A DNA stretch of 58,410 bases from Brevibacterium sp. (GCA_031179165.1 JAPSIC010000005.1:1-58410); one strand, 5' to 3'; counted from the first letter of the stretch, positions 46,025 through 57,074 are shown. Numbers and translations are program-made. Notes: generated from the sequence alone by a model not told the origin.

Positions 46025-47128
46025 CCGGAACGCCGCCGCGATGTCGAGCACTCGGTCGAGTCCGGGCTGCTCGCCGATGCTGATCCGCACCCCTGACTCG
46101 AGGTTGCGCACCGCGATCGACTGGTCGACGCACGCATCCTCGAACGCCCCCGACAGCTCACCCAGCGGCAGCCACACGAAGTTCCCCTGCGCCTGCGGCA
46201 CGTCCCATCCCTGGTCGCGCAGGGCCTGGGCGAAGGCATCCCGGGTGGCGGCGAGGCCCGCTGCCCGCTCGAGCACCTCGTCCCAGTGCTCGAGCGAGGT
46301 CAGGGCGGCCGCCTGGCTCAGGGCGGTGACGCCGAAGGGGATGACGGCCTTGCGCAGGCCGGCGATGACGGGTTCGCGGGCGACGCCGTAGCCGACCCGC
46401 AGCCCTGCCAGCCCGTGGGCCTTGGAGAAGGTGCGCAGCAGCACGACATTGGCGTGGTCGGCGTAGATGTCGAGACCGCGCGCCACACCGTCGGCGTTCG
46501 CGAACTCCCAGTATGCCTCGTCAAGCGCGACGAGGACGGTGTCCGGCACTCGGGCCAGGAAGTCCCGCAGCTCGCGATCGCTCAGCGCCGGTCCGGTCGG
46601 ATTGTTGGGGGAGCAGAGGATGATCAGCCGAGTCTGATCGGTGATCGCCGCCGCCATCGCCTCGAGGTCGTGGGTCCCGTCGGGCCGATTGGGAACTTCG
46701 ATCCGCTTCGCTCCGACCAGACCGGTGGTCTGCGGATACATCTCGAACGACGGCCACGGGTAGATCGCCTCGGTGGTGGCGTCGGAGGTGATCTGCGTCA
46801 GGGCGACGAGGAGCTCGCTGGCGCCGGCGGTCACGATGAGCTCGTCGATGCCGACGCCGAGGCGGGCGGCCAGTCCCTCACGCAGCGCCAGCGCCGAGTC
46901 GTCGGGGTACTGGGCGGGATCCTTGGCGTGGGCGAGCATGGTCTCGAGCACGGCCGGGAGCGGTTCGAGGAAGTTCTCGTTCGACGACAGCTTGTACGGT
47001 GTCAGACCGTCCACTCGCCGAGGGGGCTTGCCCGGGATATAGGGCGGGAACGTCTCGAGAGCGGCTCGCAGGTGCGGGAACGCGGCGCGCGGAACCGGGG
47101 TCCGGGCAGTGGATTCCGATGAGGTCAT
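46007..47128 (-). CDS. hisC: HisC-like PLP aminotransferase
   Basis: A 373-residue class I/II aminotransferase. It has the HisC/Pat-family N-terminus YKLSSNEN, substrate region PWPSFEMY, PNNPTG, DEAYWEF and the PLP lysine in RTFSKAHGLAGLR. The closest families are histidinol-phosphate and aromatic amino-acid (Pat) transaminases. No other his gene is here, so it may be Pat-like. Given the neighbouring guanidino-oxopentanoate decarboxylase, an arginine or other amino-acid transaminase role is possible. It has no strong ribosome site. It converges with the PucR gene at the 20-base repeats. Confidence 0.82.
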   Translation of the reverse strand: MTSSESTARTPVPRAAFPHLRAALETFPPYIPGKPPRRVDGLTPYKLSSNENFLEPLPAVLETMLAHAKDPAQYPDDSALALREGLAARLGVGIDELIVTAGASELLVALTQITSDATTEAIYPWPSFEMYPQTTGLVGAKRIEVPNRPDGTHDLEAMAAAITDQTRLIILCSPNNPTGPALSDRELRDFLARVPDTVLVALDEAYWEFANADGVARGLDIYADHANVVLLRTFSKAHGLAGLRVGYGVAREPVIAGLRKAVIPFGVTALSQAAALTSLEHWDEVLERAAGLAATRDAFAQALRDQGWDVPQAQGNFVWLPLGELSGAFEDACVDQSIAVRNLESGVRISIGEQPGLDRVLDIAAAFRAEHFG

Positions 47129-47170
47129 GGACTCATGATGGCACAGAGTCCAGGCGCGGAGGCCCGGACC

Positions 47171-47947
47171 TCACCAGGGTTTGTCGGGAGTCGTCCGGCC
47201 ACCCTGGCCGCCGTTGCCCTGCTGCTGCTGTTCCCGTTCGGACTGCTCCGCGCGCCGTTCCAGCTCGTCCCGCTTCTTCTCCTCCTCCGACTTCTCCTGC
47301 TCGTCGCCGGAGTCGGGCTGCTTCTTGTCCGAACCGGAGGAGTCTCCCTGCTGGTCGTCCTTCTTCCCGTCCTCGGGCTGCTCGTCGTCTCCGGATGAGC
47401 CGGACTCGGAGGGCTCGGCGTTCTTCTTCTCCTCGACGCGCTCCTTCGCCTCGGTGCTCTTCTGCTTCTCCTCGCTCTTGTCGGGCCGGCACTCCTGGGG
47501 CGCGTCCTCGAGGGTCCGCAGCGCCTGGGCATAGAGCTCATCGGACTTCTTCGCATCCTCGCCGGCAACCTCATCGCCGAGCTTCTCATAGACATAGGCG
47601 AGGTTGACGCGCACGGCGCACTCGTCCCGGGTGGGGGTGATGTCGAGGGCCGTTTCAAGGTCGTCCCGCGCGGAGTCGAAGCTGCCGACGGCCGCCTCGG
47701 CGGTGCCGCGGTTGAAGTAGCCGATGTGACGCTCGAACGGGCTCAGCGCCAGGAACGCCGTCGACGCCTTCTGCGCGCCGGGGAAGTCGTTCGACTCATA
47801 CCTCACCTGCGAGGCCGCCCCGAAGTACACGGTCACCGCGGTGTAGAGGAAGGCGAGCATGAGGAGGCCGCCGATGATCAGGTTGACCCGGGTCGGGGTG
47901 CGCAGGCTCCGCCATGACCGGAGGAGGTTCATGGTGCGCGCCATCAT
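47171..47947 (-). CDS. TPR-like membrane protein with charged tail (BatE/BatC-like)
   Basis: A 258-residue protein. A transmembrane helix lies at about residues 22-45, then a tetratricopeptide-type region (about 50-150, with HIGYFNRGTAEAAVGSFDSA), then a highly charged Glu/Lys/Gln/Asp-rich disordered tail of about 100 residues. Its ATG overlaps the stop of the upstream vWA gene. Last gene of the MoxR-vWA operon; it resembles BatC/BatE of the Bacteroides aerotolerance system in position and layout. Function unknown. Confidence 0.72.
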   Translation of the reverse strand: MMARTMNLLRSWRSLRTPTRVNLIIGGLLMLAFLYTAVTVYFGAASQVRYESNDFPGAQKASTAFLALSPFERHIGYFNRGTAEAAVGSFDSARDDLETALDITPTRDECAVRVNLAYVYEKLGDEVAGEDAKKSDELYAQALRTLEDAPQECRPDKSEEKQKSTEAKERVEEKKNAEPSESGSSGDDEQPEDGKKDDQQGDSSGSDKKQPDSGDEQEKSEEEKKRDELERRAEQSEREQQQQGNGGQGGRTTPDKPW

Positions 47948-48987
47948 GACCGGCCTCCTGCGAATCCGCCCCGGCGGGGCCGGAGGCTGCGCAGGCGAAT
48001 GAGCTCGCGGACTCCGAAGACCATCTCGGCGGCGATCCAGCCGAAGACGAGGATGAGCGGGACCCAGAAGTACTCGTCGACGGTGACGCGGCCGTCCTTC
48101 TTGACCAGCGTCTGCTCGTACTTCGGCGCCGTGTACACGCTCGAGATGTCCGTCTGCGCGTCGCGATGGTGGTAGCCGACCCCGAGATCGGAGGCGATGG
48201 ACTTGAGATTGGACTCGTCGATCGTCGAGATCCCCGGATTGCCCTGCGCGTCCCTGACGTAGTCGTCGCCGGTTGCCAGTTCGTCCTCCTGGCCCGGGTT
48301 CTGATTGTGGCCGAAGGGGCGCGGCTCCTTCATCTTCCCGCCCTGACTGGTGCCGTACCCGAACACGGCTCCCTCGTCGATGCGGGGAGCGAAGGACGCC
48401 CAGGAGTCGGGGGCGCGGTCGACCGTGTGCTCACCGTCGCCGAAGTAGAAGACGACGGTCTCGTTGTCGGGCCGGTCCTCCTGGTTGGACTTCATCCGCT
48501 CATCGAGCTCCGCTCCCGCCTCGGTGATCGAGGAGCCGTTCGAGTTCAGCGACATCTCGGGGCTGAGCACGTCGACGGCGGAGGCGAAGGCCGCGTGATC
48601 TGTCGTCAGCGGCATCGCCGTCGAGGCGGTCGAGGCGAACGTGATGATCGACAGCCGCGTGCCGGGGAACTGCTCGGCGAGGGCGAGCATGTCCTTCTTC
48701 ACGCCCTCCAGCCGCGCCTTGTCCCCGTCGTAGTCCTCGGCCGCCATCGACGTCGTGGTGTCGACGAGGAAGTAGACGTCGGCAGCCGTCTCGTACTCCT
48801 CGGTCGTCGACTTCACCGGGAAGCCCGGCCGTGCGAGCGCGAGGGCGAGGACGGCGACGACTCCCATCCTGGCGAACCAGCGCCACCGCGGACCGTCCCG
48901 GCGGATGCAGGGGATGATGCACAGGGTGAGCAGGGCGGCGACGACGAGTGCGAGGCCGAACCAGCCGAAGAGCGGAGTGAAGGTCAT
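47944..48987 (-). CDS. vWA-domain membrane protein (BatB-like)
   Basis: A 347-residue protein. Helices lie near residues 8-28 and 40-57, then an extracytoplasmic vWA domain (about 70-270) with a MIDAS-like motif DTTTSM, where the canonical form is DxSxS, and a C-terminal helix around 310. The metal site is thus modified. ATG 48987 with GGAGGG upstream overlaps the stop of the next vWA gene (ATGA). An in-frame ATG at 49002 is an alternative. It probably works with the neighbouring vWA protein and the MoxR ATPase. Confidence 0.78.
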   Translation of the reverse strand: MTFTPLFGWFGLALVVAALLTLCIIPCIRRDGPRWRWFARMGVVAVLALALARPGFPVKSTTEEYETAADVYFLVDTTTSMAAEDYDGDKARLEGVKKDMLALAEQFPGTRLSIITFASTASTAMPLTTDHAAFASAVDVLSPEMSLNSNGSSITEAGAELDERMKSNQEDRPDNETVVFYFGDGEHTVDRAPDSWASFAPRIDEGAVFGYGTSQGGKMKEPRPFGHNQNPGQEDELATGDDYVRDAQGNPGISTIDESNLKSIASDLGVGYHHRDAQTDISSVYTAPKYEQTLVKKDGRVTVDEYFWVPLILVFGWIAAEMVFGVRELIRLRSLRPRRGGFAGGRS

Positions 48988-49958
48988 GATCTCACCCTCC
49001 ATGCGAGGACGAAGACGGCGGCCAGGCCGAACACCGCGATGGTCAGCGGGGCGGCGGGCATGTCATGGACGATCGTGTAGGAGCGGCCCGGGGTGCGCTG
49101 GGCCTCCTGGCTCTGGATCTCGGCGACGATGTCGTCGATCGTCGCGGCCGAACCGAGGTCGAACTGCTTGCCCCCGGTGCGGTCGGAGACCGATTCGAGC
49201 TCCTTGGTCTGCGTCGTGGTGAGGATGCTCGGCGGGGACAGGCTGTAGACCCGGATGTCGGATTCGACGGCGATGTCGGTCGCCTCGTTGAGCTCGAACA
49301 GGGGCTCGCCGGCGAGCATGTTGTCGGTGGCGAACACGATCGAGCGTGAGCGCTGCTCGTCCTGACGGTCGAAGTTGTCGATGCAGGAGACGAGCCCGTC
49401 GCCGATGAGCGAGGAGCCGTCGATGTGGGGAGGCGCCGTCGACCAGGAGTAGTCGGTGCCCTCGGTGCCCCAGGAGCGGAAGCCCTCCTCGGCATCCTTG
49501 AGGTAGGTCTGGACCATGTCGTAGTCGTCCGTGAGCGGGAACGCCGAGACCGCGGTCGAGTTGAACACGGTCAGCCCGATGCGCTCCCCGTCGAAGCGCT
49601 CGACGAGTTCCTGATACGCCTGGAGCAGGTCGGCGTCGTAGCCGAGCATCGACCCGGAGACGTCGAGGCAGAGCATGACGTCGCGCAGCTTCCGCTCGGG
49701 GTTGACGGTCTCGACCCAGGCCGGGCGGGCGATGCCGGCCAGGGCGGAGATCCCGGTGATCACGATGACGGCGAGGAACGCGCAGGTCGTGAGCAGGCGC
49801 GTGCGCATGGCCCGTCGGAAGCTCGGCAGGGTGGTGATCCGACCGCTGTGGGCCACCGGCAGGGAGGACTCGCGGGGCCGGGGCCGCCGGAGGAGGAACA
49901 CGGCGACCGCTGCGAGGACGAGGAGGAGGGCGGCCAGCCACCAGTACATCAGGACCAT
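48984..49958 (-). CDS. vWA-domain membrane protein (BatA-like)
   Basis: A 324-residue protein with two N-terminal helices (about residues 4-23 and 58-77), a vWA domain with an intact MIDAS motif DVSGSM (about residue 99), and a C-terminal helix. It matches the BatA-like proteins of MoxR operons. The stop overlaps the next vWA start; its own start lies inside the end of the preceding small membrane-protein gene (10-base overlap). Probably a metal-dependent adhesion or assembly protein acting with MoxR. Confidence 0.82.
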   Translation of the reverse strand: MVLMYWWLAALLLVLAAVAVFLLRRPRPRESSLPVAHSGRITTLPSFRRAMRTRLLTTCAFLAVIVITGISALAGIARPAWVETVNPERKLRDVMLCLDVSGSMLGYDADLLQAYQELVERFDGERIGLTVFNSTAVSAFPLTDDYDMVQTYLKDAEEGFRSWGTEGTDYSWSTAPPHIDGSSLIGDGLVSCIDNFDRQDEQRSRSIVFATDNMLAGEPLFELNEATDIAVESDIRVYSLSPPSILTTTQTKELESVSDRTGGKQFDLGSAATIDDIVAEIQSQEAQRTPGRSYTIVHDMPAAPLTIAVFGLAAVFVLAWRVRS

Positions 49959-50401
49959 CTCGTCACCAGCCTTCTCGCGGCGGCGATCTGCCCGCTGAGA
50001 TCCTCGGTCTCGTCCTCGGCGAACTCGGCCAGGTAGAGACCGGCCAGCGACTCGGCGAGATCGTCGAGTCCGGCGACCGCGGCATCGCGATACGTCAGGT
50101 GCTCGGCCTTGACGCCCCAGGCGTCACCGGCGAACTCGCGCACGATCTTCGCCAGCTCCCGCGCCGCGGTCCGGACATCGGCCTCGCCCCGGGTGAGCTT
50201 CGACTCCACCGCGGCGATGCGGCCCATGTACGTGCTGCGCACGGGGATCGGGATCCGTGGTCGGTTCTTGACCCGGGACCCGGCGGCAGCGCGCAGCAGC
50301 GGCGCGAACAGGTTGAGGAAGGCGGCGAGCAGGATCACGGCGGCGGCGACATACCACCAGACCGAGATCTGCAGCGGCCCGATCAGCTCAGCGGGGCCCA
50401 C
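49949..50401 (-). CDS. Small membrane protein of the MoxR-vWA operon
   Basis: A 150-residue protein with one helix (about residues 14-36) and a helical cytoplasmic region of about 110 residues. No motif allows a firm family name. Its place between the DUF58 and vWA genes is that of DUF4381-like proteins in other MoxR operons. It overlaps both neighbours by about 10-14 bases. Confidence 0.7.
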   Translation of the reverse strand: MGPAELIGPLQISVWWYVAAAVILLAAFLNLFAPLLRAAAGSRVKNRPRIPIPVRSTYMGRIAAVESKLTRGEADVRTAARELAKIVREFAGDAWGVKAEHLTYRDAAVAGLDDLAESLAGLYLAEFAEDETEDLSGQIAAARRLVTRWS

Positions 50402-51272
50402 GGCGATGCCTCAGCAGGAGAGTGTGGAGGCTGTCCAGAGCCTGGTCGGGGTGGGCGACCTCCGTGTGCGCGATGCCGAGCTTGGTGAGCAGGTCGGTGC
50501 GGAACTGCCGCCTGCCCGCCTCGGCGGCCTGATACTCCGCCCGCACTCGCGGGTTGGTCAGCACGGGGGTGGGCAGGCCGATGCCCGGCCGGGACACGTC
50601 ATAGGGTGTCGAGGCGGACCCGAGCCCGGCGAGATCGGCGTCGGTGACCGTGATCCACAGGACCTCGTGCTGGGCCCGCAGGCGCCTGATCGTCGCCTCC
50701 TCCACCGGGCCCAGCGGAGCCTGGTCGGAGATGACGAAGACGAGCATCCGGTGATTGATGTGGGCGGCGATCCACTGCAGCTGCTCGTTGATGGATCCGT
50801 CGACCCGGCTGCCCTGCTCGGCGAGGATCTGCTGCAGCAGGGTCTCCAGATGGGCTTCGCTGCCCTTGCGCGGCGAGGCGATCGTCCGCGCGGCGTCACC
50901 GTGGATGAGCATGACGTCGTCGCCGTGGCGCACCGCCAGGTAGCCGGTCATCCCGGCCAGGAGGATCGCGAGCTGACGCTTGTCGGCCCCGGCCGAGGTC
51001 ACGGCGTCGAAGCCCCGCGAGGAGTCGACGACGAGGGCGAGGATGTGCCGGCGGTGCGCGACATAGCGTTTGACCAGCGGCTCGGAATGACGCGCGGTGG
51101 CCTTCCAGTCGATGTCGCGGATCTCATCCCCGGGGATGTAGTCGCGCAGGTCGTCGAAGTCGAGGCTCTGACCGTGGAACACCGACGAGTAGTCGCCGTC
51201 GAGGAGGCGACGGGTGCGCCGGTGGGCGTGGATGGTCATCCGCGCCTTGATCCGGTTGAGCAGTGCGGTCAT
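50388..51272 (-). CDS. DUF58 domain-containing protein
   Basis: A 294-residue soluble protein of the DUF58 family, related to vWA domains. The family signature region lies at residues 36-60 (DFDDLRDYIPGDEIRDIDWKA in part), followed by LVVDSSRGF, where a MIDAS-like DxSxG is retained. DUF58 proteins are encoded directly after MoxR ATPases, as here (12-base gap). It probably functions as a MoxR partner in folding or assembling a complex with the two vWA proteins. Confidence 0.85.
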   Translation of the reverse strand: MTALLNRIKARMTIHAHRRTRRLLDGDYSSVFHGQSLDFDDLRDYIPGDEIRDIDWKATARHSEPLVKRYVAHRRHILALVVDSSRGFDAVTSAGADKRQLAILLAGMTGYLAVRHGDDVMLIHGDAARTIASPRKGSEAHLETLLQQILAEQGSRVDGSINEQLQWIAAHINHRMLVFVISDQAPLGPVEEATIRRLRAQHEVLWITVTDADLAGLGSASTPYDVSRPGIGLPTPVLTNPRVRAEYQAAEAGRRQFRTDLLTKLGIAHTEVAHPDQALDSLHTLLLRHRRGPR

Positions 51273-51284
51273 GACGGCAGCCGA

Positions 51285-52280
<996 letters not shown>

Positions 52281-52334
52281 TGTGGAACCTCTCGAATCGC
52301 AGGCTTGCTGTCCGCACAAGCATATTGGCTCACC

Positions 52335-52390
52335 CTGACACAAAACTGGACGAACCCGTGTCAGGACCGGACGGACTCGTGTCAGGACCG
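52335..52390. promoter_or_regulatory. GTGTCAG repeat cluster upstream of moxR
   Basis: CGTGTCAGGACCG occurs at 52357-52369 and 52378-52390 with a 21-base period (two helical turns), and CTGACAC, its inverted core, lies at 52335-52341. The cluster is 55-110 bases upstream of moxR. It is probably a binding site for an unidentified regulator of the MoxR operon. Confidence 0.45.
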
Positions 52391-52550
52391 ACACATAGGG
52401 TGGTCCCAGACCGACAGCGAAGCCTCGACCGCCGGGCCGAGGCGAGGACCGAGGGAGGAGAGACGGGCACCCGATCCGCAGGGAGGGACACGGTGGATGC
52501 GACACGCCGAGGCGACGGTCGACCCGCCGCCCACAGGGAAGAATTTCCGC

Positions 52551-52702
52551 TGTGGACAGCGGTGGACAGAGGGTGCGATCAGGAGGGCCGATCCGGCGTC
52601 GAGAAGCCGAGTTCGCCGTGTCCTCGCAGGTGAAGGAATCACACCGCTGTTGTTCACAGCCTGTGGACGATTGTGGACGCTTGGGACACACCCTGTGGAC
52701 GA
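52551..52702. promoter_or_regulatory. DnaA-box-like motif cluster upstream of nrdHIEF
   Basis: Five 9-mers near the actinobacterial DnaA box TTGTCCACA (reverse TGTGGACAA): TGTGGACAG 52551-52559, TTGTTCACA 52650-52658, TGTGGACGA 52662-52670, TGTGGACGC 52672-52680 and TGTGGACGA 52694-52702. A weaker GGTGGACAG lies at 52561-52569. Most have one or two mismatches. DnaA-dependent control of ribonucleotide reductase is known in other bacteria. Confidence 0.5.
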
Positions 52703-52721
52703 GAGAAATGACACTGGTGTA

Positions 52722-52768
52722 ACACTGGATATAGGGGTAGAGTCTTACTCGAGCACAACATCTAGTGG
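52722..52768 (+). promoter_or_regulatory. Paired NrdR boxes
   Basis: Two 16-base sites fit the NrdR consensus (ACACWATATATWGTGT): ACACTGGATATAGGGG at 52722-52737 and GCACAACATCTAGTGG at 52753-52768 (about 12 of 16 matches). Their starts are 31 bases apart, the three-helical-turn spacing typical of NrdR pairs. They overlap a probable -10 region about 105-150 bases before nrdH. Confidence 0.75.
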
Positions 52769-52872
52769 TCACCGTCGGTTGAGATCCCTGAGATCTCGGG
52801 CCGGGCGCAGCCCTCGCCCCCGACCCTGACAGCACCACTGACAACAGTCGCAGACAGAATCGAGGAGTCGTC

Positions 52873-53121
52873 ATGATCACCGTGTACACCAAGCCGGCTT
52901 GCGTCCAGTGCAACGCCACCTACCGCGCGCTCGATGCCAAGGGGCTGAAGTACAAGTCGGTCGATCTCAGCGTCGATGAGAACGCCCTGGACGTCGTCAA
53001 GGCGATGGGCTACATGCAGGCGCCCGTCGTCGTCACCGACAACGACCACTGGTCAGGATTCCGCCCGGACAAGATCGCGGCCCTGGCCGGAGAACAGGCG
53101 ACGGCTTCCGTCGTGGCCTGA
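52873..53121 (+). CDS. nrdH: Glutaredoxin-like protein NrdH
   Basis: An 82-residue redoxin that reduces the class Ib ribonucleotide reductase NrdEF using thioredoxin reductase. It has the CVQC active site (residues 10-13) and the NrdH-typical WSGFRPDKI near the C-terminus. First gene of nrdHIEF, regulated by the upstream NrdR boxes. GAGGAGTCGTC precedes the ATG. One base separates it from nrdI. Confidence 0.96.
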   Translation: MITVYTKPACVQCNATYRALDAKGLKYKSVDLSVDENALDVVKAMGYMQAPVVVTDNDHWSGFRPDKIAALAGEQATASVVA

Positions 53122-53122
53122 A

Positions 53123-53536
53123 GTGCTCCTGGTCTACTATTCCAGCAGCTCCGGATACACTCACCGCTTCGTCGGCAAGCTCCGGCACCCGTCCCTGCGG
53201 CTGCCGGTGCTGACGAAGGACGAGACACTGAGGATCGATGAGCCGTTCGTCCTCGTGACTCCCACCTACGGAGCCGGCCCCAACCGCGGGGCCGTGCCCA
53301 AGCAGGTGGTCAAATTCCTCAACATCGAAACCAACCGCCGGCACCTCGTCGGTGTCATCGGCGCCGGAAACACCAACTTCGGCGAAGAATTCTGCCGCGC
53401 GGCGTACACGGTGGCCACGAAATGCCACGTACCCGTGCTTTACCGTGTGGAACTCCTCGGGACTCCGGAGGACGTTGAAGCAGTCAACCTAGGATTGGAC
53501 AAACTGTGCGCGAGCTCGCTGAAGACCGCAATGTAG
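53123..53536 (+). CDS. nrdI: NrdI flavodoxin-like protein
   Basis: A 137-residue FMN protein that supplies oxidant for assembling the dimanganese-tyrosyl cofactor of NrdF. GTG 53123 starts [17 protein letters not shown], the phosphate-binding loop of the flavodoxin fold. TPTYGAG and [10 protein letters not shown] follow in the usual places. The frame is open upstream in nrdH, but only as a shadow. The last 31 bases overlap the nrdE start. Confidence 0.94.
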   Translation: MLLVYYSSSSGYTHRFVGKLRHPSLRLPVLTKDETLRIDEPFVLVTPTYGAGPNRGAVPKQVVKFLNIETNRRHLVGVIGAGNTNFGEEFCRAAYTVATKCHVPVLYRVELLGTPEDVEAVNLGLDKLCASSLKTAM

Positions 53537-55668
53537 AAGACATCATCCGCGAAGAGACGGACCTCGACTACCATGCGCTCAACGCCATGCTGAATCTCTA
53601 CGATTCCGATGGGCGGATCCAGTTCGAGCGCGACAAACAGGCTGCCCGGCAGTACTTCCTGCAGCATGTCAACACGAACACCGTCTTCTTCCACGACCTC
53701 AGGGAGAAGCTCGACTACCTCGTCGAGAAGGACTACTACGAGCCGGAGGTCCTCGACCAGTATTCCTTCGCGTTCATCGAGTCCCTGTCCAAGCGGGCGT
53801 ACTCGAAGAAGTTCCGGTTCCAGACCTTCCTCGGCGCGTTCAAGTTCTACACCTCCTACACGCTCAAGACCTTCGACGGCAAGCGCTACCTCGAACGCTT
53901 CGAGGACCGTGTGGTGATGGTCGCGCTGTTCCTGGCCCGCGGGGATGAGACCCTGGCGACACAGCTCGTCGACGAGATCATCTCCGGACGCTTCCAGCCG
54001 GCGACCCCGACGTTCCTCAACGCCGGGAAGAAGCAGCGCGGAGAGCTCGTCTCCTGCTTCCTCCTGCGCATCGAGGACAACATGGAGTCCATCGGCCGCT
54101 CGATCAACTCGGCCCTGCAGCTGTCCAAGCGCGGAGGCGGCGTCGCGTTCTGCCTGACGAACATTCGTGAGGCCGGAGCCCCGATCAAGAAGATCGAGAA
54201 CCAGTCCTCCGGCGTCATCCCGGTGATGAAGCTGCTCGAAGACTCCTTCTCCTACGCCAACCAGCTCGGAGCGCGTCAGGGTGCCGGCGCCGTCTACATC
54301 CACGCCCACCACCCCGACATCTACCGGTTCCTCGACACCAAGCGGGAGAACGCCGACGAGAAGATCCGGATCAAGACCCTGTCCCTGGGCGTCGTGGTCC
54401 CGGACATCACCTTCGAGCTGGCCAAGCGCAACGAGGACATGTACCTCTTCAGCCCCTACGACGTCGAACGCGTCTACGGGGTGCCGTTCTCCGACATCAA
54501 CGTGACGGAGAAGTACGAGGAGATGGTCGACAACGCCTCCATCCGGAAGCAGAAGATCAACGCCCGCGAGTTCTTCCAGACCCTCGCGGAGATCCAGTTC
54601 GAGTCCGGATACCCCTACATCATGTTCGAGGACACGGTGAACCGGGCGAACCCGATCGACGGCAAGATCATCATGTCCAACCTGTGCTCCGAGATCCTCC
54701 AGGTCTCCGAGCCCAGCGAATACGATGCCGATCTCGGCTACGAGGTCATCGGCAAGGACATCTCCTGCAACCTCGGCTCGCTCAACATCGCCCTGACGAT
54801 GGACTCGGAGAACTTCGGCCGCACGGTGGAGACCGCGATCCGCGGGCTGACGGCCGTGGCCGAGACCTCCGACATCCAGTCGGTGCCCTCGATCGCCCGC
54901 GGCAACGACATGTCGCACGCGATCGGCTTGGGACAGATGAACCTGCACGGCTACCTCGCCCGCGAACGCATCTACTACGGTTCCGACGAGGGCCTCGACT
55001 TCACGAACATGTACTTCTACACCGTCGCCTACCACTGTGTGCGGGCGTCGATGGAGATCGCGAAGGAGCGCGGCACCACCTTCGCCGGCTTCGAGAGGTC
55101 GAAGTACGCCACCGGCGAGTACTTCGACAAGTACACCGACGAGGCCTGGCAGCCGCGAACCGAGCAGGTGGCGCAGCTGTTCGCCGAGGCGGGTGTGCAC
55201 ATCCCGACGCAGGATGACTGGCGCGAACTCAAGGCCGCCGTCGCCGAGCACGGGATCTACAACCAGAACCTGCAGGCGGTCCCGCCGACCGGTTCGATCT
55301 CCTACATCAACAACTCGACCTCGTCGATCCACCCGGTCGCCTCGAAGATCGAGATCCGCAAGGAGGGCAAGATCGGGCGGGTGTACTACCCGGCTCCCTT
55401 CATGGACAACGACAACCTCGAGTACTACCAGGACGCCTACGAGATCGGCTACGAGAAGATCATCGACACCTACGCCGAAGCCACCAAGCACGTGGATCAG
55501 GGCCTGTCGCTGACCTTGTTCTTCATGGACACGGCGACGACCCGCGACATCAACAAGGCGCAGATCTACGCCTGGCGCAAGGGCATCAAGACGATCTACT
55601 ACATCCGCCTGCGGCAGCTGGCCCTGCAGGGGACCGAGGTCGACGGCTGCGTGTCCTGCATGCTGTGA
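53506..55668 (+). CDS. nrdE: Class Ib ribonucleoside-diphosphate reductase alpha subunit NrdE
   Basis: Catalytic subunit that reduces ribonucleoside diphosphates to deoxyribonucleotides. The 720-residue product has [19 protein letters not shown] at the N-terminus, the catalytic-barrel segments around [28 protein letters not shown], and the redox-active C-terminal cysteines CVSC. It lacks the ATP-cone of class Ia, as expected. GTG 53506 overlaps nrdI by 31 bases, with AGGATTGG upstream. A strong hairpin follows before nrdF. Confidence 0.96.
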   Translation: MRELAEDRNVEDIIREETDLDYHALNAMLNLYDSDGRIQFERDKQAARQYFLQHVNTNTVFFHDLREKLDYLVEKDYYEPEVLDQYSFAFIESLSKRAYSKKFRFQTFLGAFKFYTSYTLKTFDGKRYLERFEDRVVMVALFLARGDETLATQLVDEIISGRFQPATPTFLNAGKKQRGELVSCFLLRIEDNMESIGRSINSALQLSKRGGGVAFCLTNIREAGAPIKKIENQSSGVIPVMKLLEDSFSYANQLGARQGAGAVYIHAHHPDIYRFLDTKRENADEKIRIKTLSLGVVVPDITFELAKRNEDMYLFSPYDVERVYGVPFSDINVTEKYEEMVDNASIRKQKINAREFFQTLAEIQFESGYPYIMFEDTVNRANPIDGKIIMSNLCSEILQVSEPSEYDADLGYEVIGKDISCNLGSLNIALTMDSENFGRTVETAIRGLTAVAETSDIQSVPSIARGNDMSHAIGLGQMNLHGYLARERIYYGSDEGLDFTNMYFYTVAYHCVRASMEIAKERGTTFAGFERSKYATGEYFDKYTDEAWQPRTEQVAQLFAEAGVHIPTQDDWRELKAAVAEHGIYNQNLQAVPPTGSISYINNSTSSIHPVASKIEIRKEGKIGRVYYPAPFMDNDNLEYYQDAYEIGYEKIIDTYAEATKHVDQGLSLTLFFMDTATTRDINKAQIYAWRKGIKTIYYIRLRQLALQGTEVDGCVSCML

Positions 55669-55674
55669 TGTGAG

Positions 55675-55710
55675 GGTGCGGCGGGCCGGGGACGACCGGC
55701 CCGCCGCACC
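55675..55710 (+). terminator. Hairpin between nrdE and nrdF
   Basis: A 15-base-pair perfect stem GGTGCGGCGGGCCGG and its complement with a 6-base loop starts six bases after the nrdE stop. It has no T-run. It may partly terminate, protect the nrdHIE 3' end, or mark a processing site setting the NrdE:NrdF ratio. Confidence 0.7.
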
Positions 55711-55738
55711 GCATCCGCTCCGTCAACGGCGACGGTGA

Positions 55739-56782
<1,044 letters not shown>

Positions 56783-56912
56783 AGCCCAAAGTCAGTGGCC
56801 TGTCCGAGCACCTCGTCTTGGCAGGTCGCTATCTCATCGGCTCTTCAAGTCTCGTGAACGGTGTCGCGATCGCACTGCTCATCGTCGGGCGGGCAGGACT
56901 GATTGACTGCAG

Positions 56913-57074
56913 ATGCCGGATGAGGTGGTCACGGTAATAGGCGTAATCGTCGTTTCCATGGCGACGTTCCTCGTCGCATGACTTAAGCCCGTTAAGTCCG
57001 GCACGTACGTCGAGTACGACCTGACAACCCAGCCCGAGGTCTACGAATCGGCCCCGGCCTCACTCTCGCAGTGA
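56913..57074 (+). pseudogene. Broken small membrane-peptide ORF (in-frame TGA)
   Basis: ATG 56913 encodes a 22-residue hydrophobic peptide (MPDEVVTVIGVIVVSMATFL, then VA) ended by TGA at 56979-56981. The same frame continues for 30 codons with natural-looking protein text (LKPVKSGTYVEYDLTTQPEV and onward) to TGA at 57072-57074. Together they look like a single 53-residue single-pass membrane protein interrupted by one nonsense codon. No ribosome site is visible. It could also be an intact 22-residue peptide or chance. Confidence 0.35.

Larger units (their letters stand above)
52281..52872. other. 592-base regulatory region between moxR and nrdHIEF
   Basis: A divergent promoter region without a credible ORF. 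From left to right it holds GTGTCAG repeats near moxR, a cluster of DnaA-box-like 9-mers, two NrdR boxes and the nrdH leader. Confidence 0.7.

Noticed and set aside
53440-55491. Long open frame on the minus strand opposite nrdE
   Set aside because: It is antisense to a highly conserved gene, has biased Val/Leu/Asp/Gly text and no recognisable domain; a GC-rich shadow.
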